Below are positions 35,811-45,331 of a stretch of 64,000 nucleotides of DNA, one piece after another (the stretch's first letter is position 1; every line of letters begins with the position of its first letter). Position numbers and translations under genes: made by a program. The notes beneath the pieces were generated by a model. The model had not been told where the DNA came from. It saw only the letters and a program-made list of their open reading frames with translations, and did not search any database. The stretch lies in the NCBI RefSeq assembly GCF_005869225.1, contig NZ_SWFP01000004.1, forward strand, positions 186,001 through 250,000. Direction: 5' to 3'. The stretch comes from Dyadobacter bucti (GTDB lineage: Bacteria > Bacteroidota > Bacteroidia > Cytophagales > Spirosomataceae).

Positions 35811-36668
35811 TGCTCACCCCCGGTTAAATTGCGCGATCTGATCATCACAAATCCGCTCCTTCAGGTCTTTCGATACTTTCAGCCGATCGCTCAGATCTTT
35901 CAACTCTCACCATTTCTTCCTGGCATTGCATAATGCCAGGACTTCTATCAAATGTGCCGGTTACTTTCACCGAAAGCCGCCAGCTCGTCGGAAAGTCATT
36001 TATCCGGGTTGTGCGGCCCGAAGTTGAACATTATCCCGCCGGTTCCCCGACGCAATTCGTCGGAAATTTCTGAGAAAATATGACGTTTTCATATGTCACC
36101 AAAAGTTTCAAATTTACCTGCAAAGTGCCTAATTATGTCGAAATGACACTTTTGTTAAATTTCAATAAAAATTTGTACTCGTGTGTGAATAAAATTTTAA
36201 AATTTATTATTAACTCTGCATTAGAATTAGCTGCAATCAGACAACAGTTAAAATTTATACCTAACTATATGAAAACAATTTTTACTCCCAATGATGTTGT
36301 TCAACGACATCAATTATTCCTTAGTTGCCGTCTTCACCTACGTTTTATTTTCATTGGATCGGTGGTTTAACCAGCGTATTCTATCATTTCATTCAATTAA
36401 GAGCCTGCTTTTAATTACAACCCATTGAGAGTTTAACACTCACTCTATCACATTTCTATTTACCAGAAAAATCATCGGAGCTGCTGTATGGTATGTGTTC
36501 CAATGTGTTCATCTATTTCTGTTTTATAAACCTGTGCCTATGACAAAACAAAAAACTTAACAACACTTAACTCCTTGTGAGACAATGACCGATTTTTTGG
36601 TCGGGAAGACTTCTTGTGCCCAAAAAATAAAAATGGAGGTATTCTAAATCATTTATTAACTGAAATTT
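35811..36668. other. 858-bp leader region upstream of susC
   Basis: No gene is recognised. The first ~270 bp have ordinary composition and hold the palindrome at 35918-35941; the remaining ~590 bp are strongly AT-rich. A spurious plus-strand frame (36080-36370) has no family resemblance. A short GACC/GGTC hairpin with a T-rich loop lies near 36588-36603. The length and composition suggest a long 5' leader or regulatory region for the SusCD operon at 36669. Confidence 0.5.
35918..35941. repeat. Perfect 10-bp inverted repeat
   Basis: TCCTGGCATT and AATGCCAGGA are perfect complements separated by GCAT. Neither strand has a T-run after it, so it is not a standard terminator; operator or RNA hairpin are possible. 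Confidence 0.6.
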
Positions 36669-39600
36669 ATGACCCAAATTCTTTACTTAAAAAGGCTGTG
36701 CCCACCTGCAAGTGTGTGCCTGGCTATGATGGCTGTCGCTGTATGCCAACCTTTGCCGCTTCTGGCAACTGGTCTGCCCGGCATTAAAACAAGCCTTTTA
36801 AAGGCAGATATTACTGTGAAAGGAAAAGTGGCCGAGGAAAACGGAACCCCGTTGCCCGGTGTAAGTATCCTTGTAAAAGGAACAAATTCAGGTACTACCA
36901 CGGATGCTGCCGGACAATATAGTATCACGGTTCCTAACGGGGAAGCTGTCCTCGTATATAGCTACGTTGGTTTTCTCAGGCAAGAAGTGACAGTAGGCGC
37001 AAGAAATTCGATTGATGTGACACTGGTTGGAGATTCACAAGCTTTGAGCGAGGTGATTGTAGTGGGATACGGGGAACAGAAGAAAGAAACATTAACCGGA
37101 GCTGTAACAACAGTGAAGGGATCCGACATTGTAAAATCACCAGCTGTGAACGTTAGTAACAGCCTTGCCGGACGTTTACCAGGGGTAACGCTGGTTGCAC
37201 GCAGTGGCGAGCCGGGACAGGATGGATCGACAATCCGTATCCGTGGGATGAATACATTAGGTAACAACGACGCTCTTGTCGTTGTAGATGGTATTCCAGG
37301 TCGTTCACTTGACCGTATTGACCCGAACAGCATCGAAACAATTTCGGTTTTGAAAGATGCTTCTGCTGCGATTTATGGAGCTCAGGCAGCAAACGGGGTT
37401 ATTCTGATCACCACCAAACGCGGTAAAACAGGAAAACCTACGATCACATTTAATGCCAATCAGGGTTTCAGTCAGCCTACCATTCTGCCTAAAATGACGA
37501 ACTCATCAGAGTATGCACAGGCGTTGAATGAGGTGGACCTTTATAGAAATCGTCCGCCGCGTTATACTTCGGAGGACATTGCCAAGTTTGCAGATGGCTC
37601 GGACCTGTGGAAATATCCGAATACAGACTGGTTTGATGAAATCTACAAAAACTGGTCAGGTCAGCACTTTTATAACACAACTGTATCAGGTGGCGGCGAG
37701 GCTGTGCGCTATTTTGTTTCCCTGGGTACAAAAACCCAGGATGGATATTACAAGAATAGTGCTACCAAATATGTGCAGCACGATTTCAGAACAAACCTGG
37801 ATGCAACCATTACCAAGAATATAAGCCTGCGTTTTGATGTGTCCGGCCGTATGGAAGACAAAAACTACCCGACGCGCACAGCCGGGGACATCCTATGGAT
37901 GGTGATGAGGGGCAAGCCGAATATGCCTGCTTACTGGCCAAACGGAGCAACGGGTCCGGATATCGAGTACGGAAATAACCCTGTGGTAGTCAGTACAAAC
38001 CAAACTGGGTACGACCGTGACAAATGGTACGTTCTGAACAGTACGCTACAATTGAATGTCAAAATTCCCTGGGTAGAAGGACTTTCATTTACCGGAAATG
38101 CGGGGATTGATAAAGGATTTAATTTCAGAAAGCGTTTCCAGACTCCGTGGTACCTTAATTCCTGGGATGGAACAAGCCGCGATGCGAACGGAGAGCCGAT
38201 ACTCGTGCGCGGAAAGAAAGGCGTTGGAGATCCTAACCTTACGCAGTACACCGAGGACAAGCAGGATATTTTGCTGAATGGTTATCTTAACTATGACAAA
38301 ACAATAGGATCTAACCATATGGTGAAGTTTTTGGTCGGTAGTGAAAGAAGAACGGGTAACGGTGACAGATTCAATGCTTTCCGCCGCTATTTCGTATCCA
38401 CTTCCCTGGATCAGCTGAATGCAGGTGGAGATGCTGAGAAAGACAATGCAGGAACAGCATACCAAAGTGCACGGCTTAACTATTTCGGACGTGTCAACTA
38501 TAGCTTCAAGGAAAAATACCTGATGGAGTTTGTATGGAGGGTCGATGGATCCTACATCTTCCCGGAAGCAAAACGTTTCGGATTTTTCCCTGGCGTATCC
38601 GCGGGATGGCGCGTTTCGGAAGAGAACTTCTGGAAAAACAATTTAAGTTTTGTTAATCAGTTCAAACTTCGCGCTTCGTGGGGACAAACTGGTAACGACC
38701 GTATCGAAGAATGGCAGTACCTTGGAACCTACGGCTTCCAGACCCAGAATATGGTATACGGGGTCAACACGGAAAATAAAACATTGGGAGAAACCCGTAT
38801 CCCCAATCCGAATGTAACCTGGGAAGTAGCCAGCCAGGGAGATATCGGTTTTGATGCCAGCTTATTGAATGATCGTATCAACATTACTTTCGACGTATTT
38901 GATTACCGCCGCTCGGGATTGCTTTGGAAAAGAAACGCATCCGTTCCTACGTCTACCGGTTTGACACTGCCCAGCGAGAACATCGGTAAGACATCCAACA
39001 GAGGATTTGACTTCAATGTTTCATACCGTGGCGATGTGAAGGACCTGAAATACACGTTCTTTGTGAATGGAGGTTATGCGATCAACAAAGTGAACTTTAT
39101 TGATGAAACTCCGGGCCGTCCGGATTACCAGCAAGTTACCGGTCATCCGCTACCCACTAAACCTAGCGATCCGAACGCACCTTTCGATCCGGACCGTGAC
39201 CTTTATTATCAGTCAATCGGTATCTTCAAAGACCAGGCTGCCGTTGATGCATATCCACACTGGGGAGGTGCCCGTCCGGGTGACGTAATCTTCAAAGATG
39301 TGAACAACGATCAGAAAATCGATGCGAATGACCGTGTTCGTAACTACAAAACAGACGTGCCGCGCTTCCAGGGAGGTATTGGTGCTAATCTGAGCTTCAA
39401 AGGGTTTGACCTTTCTGTTCTATTCCAGGCAGCTACGGGTGCGCTTCGTTATCTGTCTCTGGAAAGTGGTGATTTCGGAAACTACTGGAAAGAAGATTTC
39501 GATGGTCGCTGGACTCCCGAAAACATCAATGCTACCAAACCACGTGCAAGTAACAGAAGTGATGAGTACTGGAGATCACAGCGGAATACGCATCTGCTTT

Positions 39601-39827
39601 ACAACACCAACTACGTAAGGCTGAAAAACCTTGAATTCGGTTACACTGTACCAATGGGGCTAGTCAACCGTCTTGGCCTGCAGAACGTTCGTTTCTATGT
39701 AAATGGGAATAACCTGGCTACCTATTGCCCTGGTCTGAAAGGATTCGATCCGGAAGACAACAACACTGGTGGTATCAATTACCCACTTTCCAGAGTTGTG
39801 AATGGCGGTTTATCATTGACTTTTTAA
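36669..39827 (+). CDS. SusC/RagA TonB-dependent transporter (pair 1 of xylan region)
   Basis: A 1052-residue outer-membrane transporter without STN domain, so unlike the 19583 SusC it should not signal to a FecR. A signal peptide (about 1-33) is followed by a carboxypeptidase-regulatory-like domain (about 48-125; VKGKVAEENGTPLPGVSI), the plug from VIVVGYGEQKKETLTGAV (about 130) with VLKDASAAIYGAQAANGVI, and a large barrel ending GGLSLTF. Its SusD partner starts 10 bp later. Expected to import oligosaccharides produced outside the cell; specificity is not readable but the later genes point to xylan fragments. Confidence 0.95.
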   Translation: MTQILYLKRLCPPASVCLAMMAVAVCQPLPLLATGLPGIKTSLLKADITVKGKVAEENGTPLPGVSILVKGTNSGTTTDAAGQYSITVPNGEAVLVYSYVGFLRQEVTVGARNSIDVTLVGDSQALSEVIVVGYGEQKKETLTGAVTTVKGSDIVKSPAVNVSNSLAGRLPGVTLVARSGEPGQDGSTIRIRGMNTLGNNDALVVVDGIPGRSLDRIDPNSIETISVLKDASAAIYGAQAANGVILITTKRGKTGKPTITFNANQGFSQPTILPKMTNSSEYAQALNEVDLYRNRPPRYTSEDIAKFADGSDLWKYPNTDWFDEIYKNWSGQHFYNTTVSGGGEAVRYFVSLGTKTQDGYYKNSATKYVQHDFRTNLDATITKNISLRFDVSGRMEDKNYPTRTAGDILWMVMRGKPNMPAYWPNGATGPDIEYGNNPVVVSTNQTGYDRDKWYVLNSTLQLNVKIPWVEGLSFTGNAGIDKGFNFRKRFQTPWYLNSWDGTSRDANGEPILVRGKKGVGDPNLTQYTEDKQDILLNGYLNYDKTIGSNHMVKFLVGSERRTGNGDRFNAFRRYFVSTSLDQLNAGGDAEKDNAGTAYQSARLNYFGRVNYSFKEKYLMEFVWRVDGSYIFPEAKRFGFFPGVSAGWRVSEENFWKNNLSFVNQFKLRASWGQTGNDRIEEWQYLGTYGFQTQNMVYGVNTENKTLGETRIPNPNVTWEVASQGDIGFDASLLNDRINITFDVFDYRRSGLLWKRNASVPTSTGLTLPSENIGKTSNRGFDFNVSYRGDVKDLKYTFFVNGGYAINKVNFIDETPGRPDYQQVTGHPLPTKPSDPNAPFDPDRDLYYQSIGIFKDQAAVDAYPHWGGARPGDVIFKDVNNDQKIDANDRVRNYKTDVPRFQGGIGANLSFKGFDLSVLFQAATGALRYLSLESGDFGNYWKEDFDGRWTPENINATKPRASNRSDEYWRSQRNTHLLYNTNYVRLKNLEFGYTVPMGLVNRLGLQNVRFYVNGNNLATYCPGLKGFDPEDNNTGGINYPLSRVVNGGLSLTF

Positions 39828-39837
39828 TTGATTACAT

Positions 39838-41625
39838 ATGAAAAAGATTGTAGCTTTTTTAACAGTTGCGCTGAGCATTGGCAATTTGACTTCCTGTAAT
39901 CAGGATTTTCTTGACAAGCAGCCGCAGGACCAGTTTTCGGAAACCGCCGTATGGAATGATCCGGCACTGATCCAGACATTTATCAATAATACCTATCGCG
40001 GACTGGGACACGGTTTCAACAACGTGATGTTCTCTACTTACAGCGACGAATCCATGGCTGTATGGGGGCCTGTTGTGAACGTGACCAAGGGACTTATCAA
40101 CGCCAGCGATATCAATGACTGGGCATGGGACCGCGCCGGGTATTTTGTGTGGGACAATGTTTACAAAAATATACGTGCGACAAACCTTTTCTTCAGCAAA
40201 ATTGACCAGGCAACAACACTGGATGCTGCCACGAAGAATATGTACATGGGCGAGGAGCATTTTGTACGGGCATACCTGTATCACAATCTGGTATCCGTTT
40301 ATGGCGGTGTGCCGCTGGTGACCCAGGCGTACGGCCTCGGCGAAGAGTATGCTATGCCGCGTAATACCTATGAAGAGTGCATCAAGTTTATTGCAGATGA
40401 ATGTGATAAAGCAGCTGCGTTGCTGCCTGAAACACAATCGGCTGCTAACGCCGGCCGCGCTACCAAAGGTGCTGCCCTGGCGCTTAAAGCACGTACGCTT
40501 TTGTATGCTGCCAGTGATTTATATGCCAACCCCACCTGGTCACCCGGATATGCCAATACCGAGCTGATCGGTTACAAAGGCGGTGACCGGGCGGCAAGAT
40601 GGAGAGCAGCCAAAGATGCTGCCAAGGCGGTTATCGATATGAACGTTTACAGCCTGAACGCACCTAACCCGGCTTCATTGGCCGAAGCCTCTAAAAACAG
40701 AGCTGATATGTTTGTTTCAAAACAATCACCAGAGGATATACATGTGCGTTTCTTCCTGGCGAAGCTGGATAACGACGGTGCCTGGCCGGGACGTTCTAAC
40801 GGCCCCAACGGTTATCACAACTGGGGTGGAAATACTCCGCTTGGCCAGCTGGTGGATGATTATGAAATGAAAGATGGTACCAGATTTTCATGGTCGAACC
40901 CAGTGCACGCCGCAGATCCGTATGTTGGTCGCGATTCCCGGTTCTATTCCGATATCCTGTTCGAAGGGGCACCATGGAGACAACGTCCGGCTGATGTGAT
41001 TGATAAAGATCCCAAGGGTATCATTCAAACAGGTTATTGGGAAAAATGGAACGCCGCTACTTCAAAAGTGGAAGTTGTCGCGGGACTTGATACCAGAAAA
41101 GGCCCTATTGAAGACTGGAACGGGACCTATTCAGGGTATTATCTGAAAAAGTTTATGGATCCGGCAGTGGATGCTCAGTTCTTCAGATCTGAGGTGCCCT
41201 GGCGATTTATCAGATATACAGAAGTGTTGCTGAACTACGCAGAAGCGTGTATCAATCTGGGTGAAGAAGCTGAGGCTAAGAAGTATCTCAACATGATCCG
41301 CAAACGTGCTGCAATGCCTGATATCACTGAAACAGGTGCAGCGCTGATGAAACGTTATCAGAATGAGCGCCGCATTGAAATGGCTTATGAAGAACAGCGC
41401 TTTTTCGACGTTCGCCGCTGGATGATCGCTCCCCAGGTTTATTTCAACGCACGTGGCGTCGAACCGACCTATAAATTAAATCCTGATAAAACAACTGCTA
41501 CCAAAGCTACTTACAAGATCATCGAGGTTCAGGAGCGTAAATGGGTAGACAGAAATTACTTTCTGCCCATTAAACTGGATGAAATGAACAAGAACAATAA
41601 GCTTATTCAGAATCCGGGATATTAA
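39838..41625 (+). CDS. SusD/RagB-family lipoprotein (pair 1)
   Basis: A 595-residue lipoprotein with lipobox at LTSC (Cys about 20). SusD features: NQDFLDKQPQDQFSE, EEHFVRAYLYHNLVSVYGGVPLV (given in part: RAYLYHNLVSVYGGVPLV), WRFIRYTEVLLNYAEACINL, the KYLNMIRKRAAMP repeat, RRIEMAYEEQRFFDVRRW and the final NKLIQNPGY. It works with the SusC 10 bp upstream to capture oligosaccharides at the surface. A strong terminator follows, so this pair forms its own transcript. Confidence 0.95.
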   Translation: MKKIVAFLTVALSIGNLTSCNQDFLDKQPQDQFSETAVWNDPALIQTFINNTYRGLGHGFNNVMFSTYSDESMAVWGPVVNVTKGLINASDINDWAWDRAGYFVWDNVYKNIRATNLFFSKIDQATTLDAATKNMYMGEEHFVRAYLYHNLVSVYGGVPLVTQAYGLGEEYAMPRNTYEECIKFIADECDKAAALLPETQSAANAGRATKGAALALKARTLLYAASDLYANPTWSPGYANTELIGYKGGDRAARWRAAKDAAKAVIDMNVYSLNAPNPASLAEASKNRADMFVSKQSPEDIHVRFFLAKLDNDGAWPGRSNGPNGYHNWGGNTPLGQLVDDYEMKDGTRFSWSNPVHAADPYVGRDSRFYSDILFEGAPWRQRPADVIDKDPKGIIQTGYWEKWNAATSKVEVVAGLDTRKGPIEDWNGTYSGYYLKKFMDPAVDAQFFRSEVPWRFIRYTEVLLNYAEACINLGEEAEAKKYLNMIRKRAAMPDITETGAALMKRYQNERRIEMAYEEQRFFDVRRWMIAPQVYFNARGVEPTYKLNPDKTTATKATYKIIEVQERKWVDRNYFLPIKLDEMNKNNKLIQNPGY

Positions 41626-41640
41626 TCAAAAGTGCAAATA

Positions 41641-41680
41641 AAAAGGAATGCCGGTCACTCTGATCGGCATTCCTTTTTTT
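41641..41680 (+). terminator. Strong Rho-independent terminator
   Basis: A 13-bp perfect stem (41641-41653 with 41665-41677, AAAAGGAATGCCG/CGGCATTCCTTTT) and a T-run, 15 bp after the susD stop. The flanking A- and T-runs allow function in both directions. Confidence 0.9.
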
Positions 41681-41969
41681 ATATAAGGCTGTCTGATTGT
41701 TGCTGAAACTGATTGTAAGCCAGAAATTCCCATATCCTGAACAGCGAAATACGCCCATGCACGGGGGAATTGATTTCCTTATCCCCAGGCCCGTAAAATT
41801 GAATTCAGGAGCGAGTAGGGGTACAGAAGCATGGTGATGATGCTACCGGAAACTTTTAAATCACGGCCAATAGCATTATGTCCACAATACTTTGGAGATA
41901 TGTTCAAAAATGTAACATAGATAATGGTTTTTGTAACATAATTTGTTTACAAATTGCACTATGTAAATA

Positions 41970-41977
41970 TATATTTG
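41970..41977 (+). promoter_or_regulatory. Candidate -7 promoter element for second SusCD pair
   Basis: TATATTTG matches TAnnTTTG, about 150 bp upstream of the ATG at 42126; TTTG at 41942-41945 is 24 bp away, longer than the usual spacer. Confidence 0.4.
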
Positions 41978-42125
41978 TGCTCAATTGTGCTGGCAGGAAG
42001 AATTGAGAGGTAAAATGTCAACCTCTTATTTACAGAAAACCTCCCAGTATATAATCTCTGCTTAGTGCCAATGGCCACCAGGCCATTGTGAAGAATGCTT
42101 CTATAACCATTAATTCATTTTCATT

Positions 42126-45100
42126 ATGAAGAGAAAATTACGGCTTTTTTTACAATTGTCATTTCTACAATTAACGAGCCTCGCCGGGGCCTCCGATTTG
42201 TTTGCAGAACATCTCTTTGCCCCCGTGGAAAATGACAGAAGTACGCTGGTAACATCAGTTGATCGAAAACTGAGCGGCAAAATTACCGATGAGGCCGGAC
42301 AGGGACTGCCGGGAGTTAATGTTACCATAAAAGGTAGCACCCGTGGGACGTCCACCGACGTGAATGGGCTTTATTCACTGGAGTCTGTGGACGATCAGGA
42401 TGTACTGGTTTTTTCTTTTGTCGGATATCTGGCCAAAGAAGTTAAGGTAGGAACGGTGAGTAAGCTGGATATCGTGCTGGCGCCGGATACGAAGGCATTG
42501 GAGGAGATTGTGGTCGTAGGCTATGGTACGCAGAAAAAGGCAACGGTCACAGGATCGATCAGCAGTATCAAAGGGGATGCCATCGCGCAGGTTCCTGCCC
42601 CTAACATATCGCAATCACTGGCTGGACGCGTCGTAGGCGTAAGCATGCGGCCCAATGGCGGACAACCTGGAAAAGACGATCCGGATATCCACATACGCGG
42701 GATCGTTACCACAGGCAATAACAAGCCTCTTGTCGTGGTGGACGGTGTAAGAAGGGATAACATCCGGCAGGTGGACCCAGCCAGTATTGAGACGATCACC
42801 GTCCTGAAAGATGCGGCAGCGGTGGCACCCTATGGGATCGGTGGTGCGAACGGGGTGATTATGATCACCACTAAAAAAGGTAAAAGCGGAAAGCCGCAGA
42901 TAAGGATCAGTTCCTCCTATGGTTTTCAAAATCCGACATACCTGCCTGATATGCTCAATGCTAGGGATTACATGGCATTGCAAAATGAGGCCTACCTGAA
43001 TCAGACACCTGGGGGGACAAGTCTTCCCAATGATCCGGAACTTGTTCAAAACTATGACCAGCTGCATGCAGACGATCCCTGGAAATATCCGAATTCCAGC
43101 TTCGTGGATGTATTTAATAAGAATGTTCCTGTACAGAACCACGGTCTCGAACTCAGCGGTGGGTCGGAAAACGTTACTTACCATGCCGGAGTGAGCTACT
43201 TCGACCAAAAAGGGATATTCGACCCAGTTGGTTACAAGCGCTACAATTACAATCTGAGCCTCGAAATGGCTGCGACTAAAACTACAAAAGTGGGAATGTC
43301 GCTCTTCGGGAGCGTTGAAAACACCAAAGATGTGGATGCCGACGAAACAACATCCGGACACCTTTTCCGAAGTTTTTACAAATTTTTGCCTACCCAAAGT
43401 CTAATATACCCTGAAGGGGACAAATGGGGCGAATCTTCGGCCAGTACACCGATAGGGGTTTTGCGGTCTGAGGGGTACAGACGGACAAACGGGAACACGT
43501 TGCTGGGTACTTTGTTTGTCGAGCAGCAAATCGCAAAAGGTTTGAGCGCGAAAGCGGTGTTCAGTTATGACCCCTGGCAGCAAAATGTGAAGTTATGGCA
43601 CGTTCCTTTCGTTTATCACAAAATTGATCTCTCCCAGAAACCATACACATATACAAACGCGATTTCTCTTCAGGAAGGAAACGGAAGGCCTTTCAGGTGG
43701 CTGGGTTTACAAAATCAAAGGCGGGTCAACTACACGTACCAGGGCTACCTCAACTACAACCGCACGTTTGGTGCCCATGCTTTCACCGGGCTGGTCGTTA
43801 TGGAAATGCGTCAAACGAAAGCGGATTCTATGGCAACCCGTCGCAACAATTTTGCGATTGGCATTGATGAACTGAGTTTCGGTAGTTCCGACAAATTGGA
43901 TTATGACAATGCGGGTATTTCGTCAACAGGTACGGAACTGGGGTACGTATACAGATTAGGGTACACTTATAAAGATAAATACATCCTGGAAGCCGCCGGA
44001 CGCTACGACGGGCACTACTATTTTGCCCCGGGCAGCAGATGGGGATATTTCCCGGCATTTTCTGCTGCGTGGCGCGTATCGGAAGAGGGTTTTATGAAAA
44101 ATTTCCGCTTCATCGACGAATTAAAGATCAGAGGATCATGGGGTAAGGCTGGTATGCTGGCGGGAGGGCCATTCCAATACCAGTCCGGGTATGATCTTCG
44201 GGGTGCGGCTTATGCTTTTGGCGGAGGATCGCTGGTTCAGGGATCCAGGGTCCCACGGGAAGCAAATTCTAAAATTACCTGGGAGATTTCTACCAAAACA
44301 GACATAGGCTTCGACCTTAGCATGTGGAATTCGTTGCTGACAATGGAATTTGACTATTTCCATGAACAGCGTACCGGCATGCTTCTGGCACCGCAAGTGA
44401 CATTGCCGGTTGAATACGGGCTTTCACTTTCGCAGGAAAATAAAGGAAGGATGAGCGCCAACGGTGTGGAAATCAACCTGGGGACGCGCAAAAGAATTTC
44501 AAAGGATCTGGACTTCTCTTTGAATGCCAATGCCAGTTATTCCATCAACCGCATGCTTGAAGTTTTCCAGACCGACGCAGAGGCAAAGAATCCAAACCGC
44601 ACGAAGGTGGGACGGCAATTCGGCACACCATACGGATTTAAATCGCTCGGTTTGTTTTCATCTGCGGATGATAAAAATGGCGATGGCATAGTCGGTTCTG
44701 CTGATGGATACAATGTTGTTCAGTTTGGCGATTTACACCCCGGCGACATTAAATATGCTGATTTGAGCGGCCCTGACGGCACGCCCGATGGTCTTATCGA
44801 TAATTTTGACCTTGCAGTTATCGGAAATCCCGTTTATCCCGCCTTGACTTTCGGCCTCACGCCAAGTGTTAACTGGAAAGGATTTGATTTGAGCTTGTTT
44901 TTTCAGGGATCAGGGAAGTCGAGCATCAGTGTCAGACAATTTATGACTGTTCCATTTGAGAACAACGGCAGTAACACGGGCTACGAATACTACGATAACC
45001 GCTGGACACCCGAACATCAGAATGCCAAATATCCACGATCGACCCCGGCCCCTTATGCGAACAACACCAAGGACTCGGATTTCTGGTGGGTTAATTCGAG

Positions 45101-45317
45101 TTACTTACGGCTGAAAACGGCAAGCATTGGTTATACAATTCCCAAAAATGTGCTGGGCAAATTGAAAATAAGTTCGGCCAGGGTGTATTTCTTGACGCAA
45201 AATCTATTCACGATCAGTAAAATCAAACACATAGACCCGGAAATGGGATATACGGATCGTGAAACCGCATACCCGGTTATGAAAGCGAGCACATTTGGAA
45301 TTGATCTGACATTTTAA
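42126..45317 (+). CDS. SusC/RagA TonB-dependent transporter (pair 2 of xylan region)
   Basis: A 1063-residue outer-membrane transporter, no STN domain. An N-terminal signal region (about 1-25), a carboxypeptidase-regulatory-like domain (about 48-125; LSGKITDEAGQGLPGVNVTI), the plug from EEIVVVGYGTQKKATVTGSI (about 127), containing VLKDAAAVAPYGIGGANGVI, and a barrel ending in GIDLTF. Its SusD follows after 14 bp. The different plug sequence from pair 1 (AAAVAPYGIGG for ASAAIYGAQA) marks a different SusC subgroup and probably another oligosaccharide. Confidence 0.95.
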   Translation: MKRKLRLFLQLSFLQLTSLAGASDLFAEHLFAPVENDRSTLVTSVDRKLSGKITDEAGQGLPGVNVTIKGSTRGTSTDVNGLYSLESVDDQDVLVFSFVGYLAKEVKVGTVSKLDIVLAPDTKALEEIVVVGYGTQKKATVTGSISSIKGDAIAQVPAPNISQSLAGRVVGVSMRPNGGQPGKDDPDIHIRGIVTTGNNKPLVVVDGVRRDNIRQVDPASIETITVLKDAAAVAPYGIGGANGVIMITTKKGKSGKPQIRISSSYGFQNPTYLPDMLNARDYMALQNEAYLNQTPGGTSLPNDPELVQNYDQLHADDPWKYPNSSFVDVFNKNVPVQNHGLELSGGSENVTYHAGVSYFDQKGIFDPVGYKRYNYNLSLEMAATKTTKVGMSLFGSVENTKDVDADETTSGHLFRSFYKFLPTQSLIYPEGDKWGESSASTPIGVLRSEGYRRTNGNTLLGTLFVEQQIAKGLSAKAVFSYDPWQQNVKLWHVPFVYHKIDLSQKPYTYTNAISLQEGNGRPFRWLGLQNQRRVNYTYQGYLNYNRTFGAHAFTGLVVMEMRQTKADSMATRRNNFAIGIDELSFGSSDKLDYDNAGISSTGTELGYVYRLGYTYKDKYILEAAGRYDGHYYFAPGSRWGYFPAFSAAWRVSEEGFMKNFRFIDELKIRGSWGKAGMLAGGPFQYQSGYDLRGAAYAFGGGSLVQGSRVPREANSKITWEISTKTDIGFDLSMWNSLLTMEFDYFHEQRTGMLLAPQVTLPVEYGLSLSQENKGRMSANGVEINLGTRKRISKDLDFSLNANASYSINRMLEVFQTDAEAKNPNRTKVGRQFGTPYGFKSLGLFSSADDKNGDGIVGSADGYNVVQFGDLHPGDIKYADLSGPDGTPDGLIDNFDLAVIGNPVYPALTFGLTPSVNWKGFDLSLFFQGSGKSSISVRQFMTVPFENNGSNTGYEYYDNRWTPEHQNAKYPRSTPAPYANNTKDSDFWWVNSSYLRLKTASIGYTIPKNVLGKLKISSARVYFLTQNLFTISKIKHIDPEMGYTDRETAYPVMKASTFGIDLTF

Positions 45318-45331
45318 CGACAACCATTACA

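Larger units (their letters stand above)
41626..42125. other. 500-bp intergenic region between SusCD pairs
   Basis: Contains the terminator at 41641-41680 and the TAnnTTTG element at 41970-41977; the last 240 bp are AT-rich. No gene seen. It shows that the two SusCD pairs are transcribed separately. Confidence 0.6.

Noticed and set aside
35807..35910. Short minus-strand frame reading KDLSDRLKVSKDLKERICDD, protein-like in character
   Set aside because: Only about 33 residues after an in-frame stop, no usable start and no recognised family; could be a gene relic but cannot be supported.
36080..36370. 96-codon plus-strand frame in the susC leader
   Set aside because: AT-rich composition, no family resemblance and no obvious start signal; looks like a chance frame in regulatory DNA.
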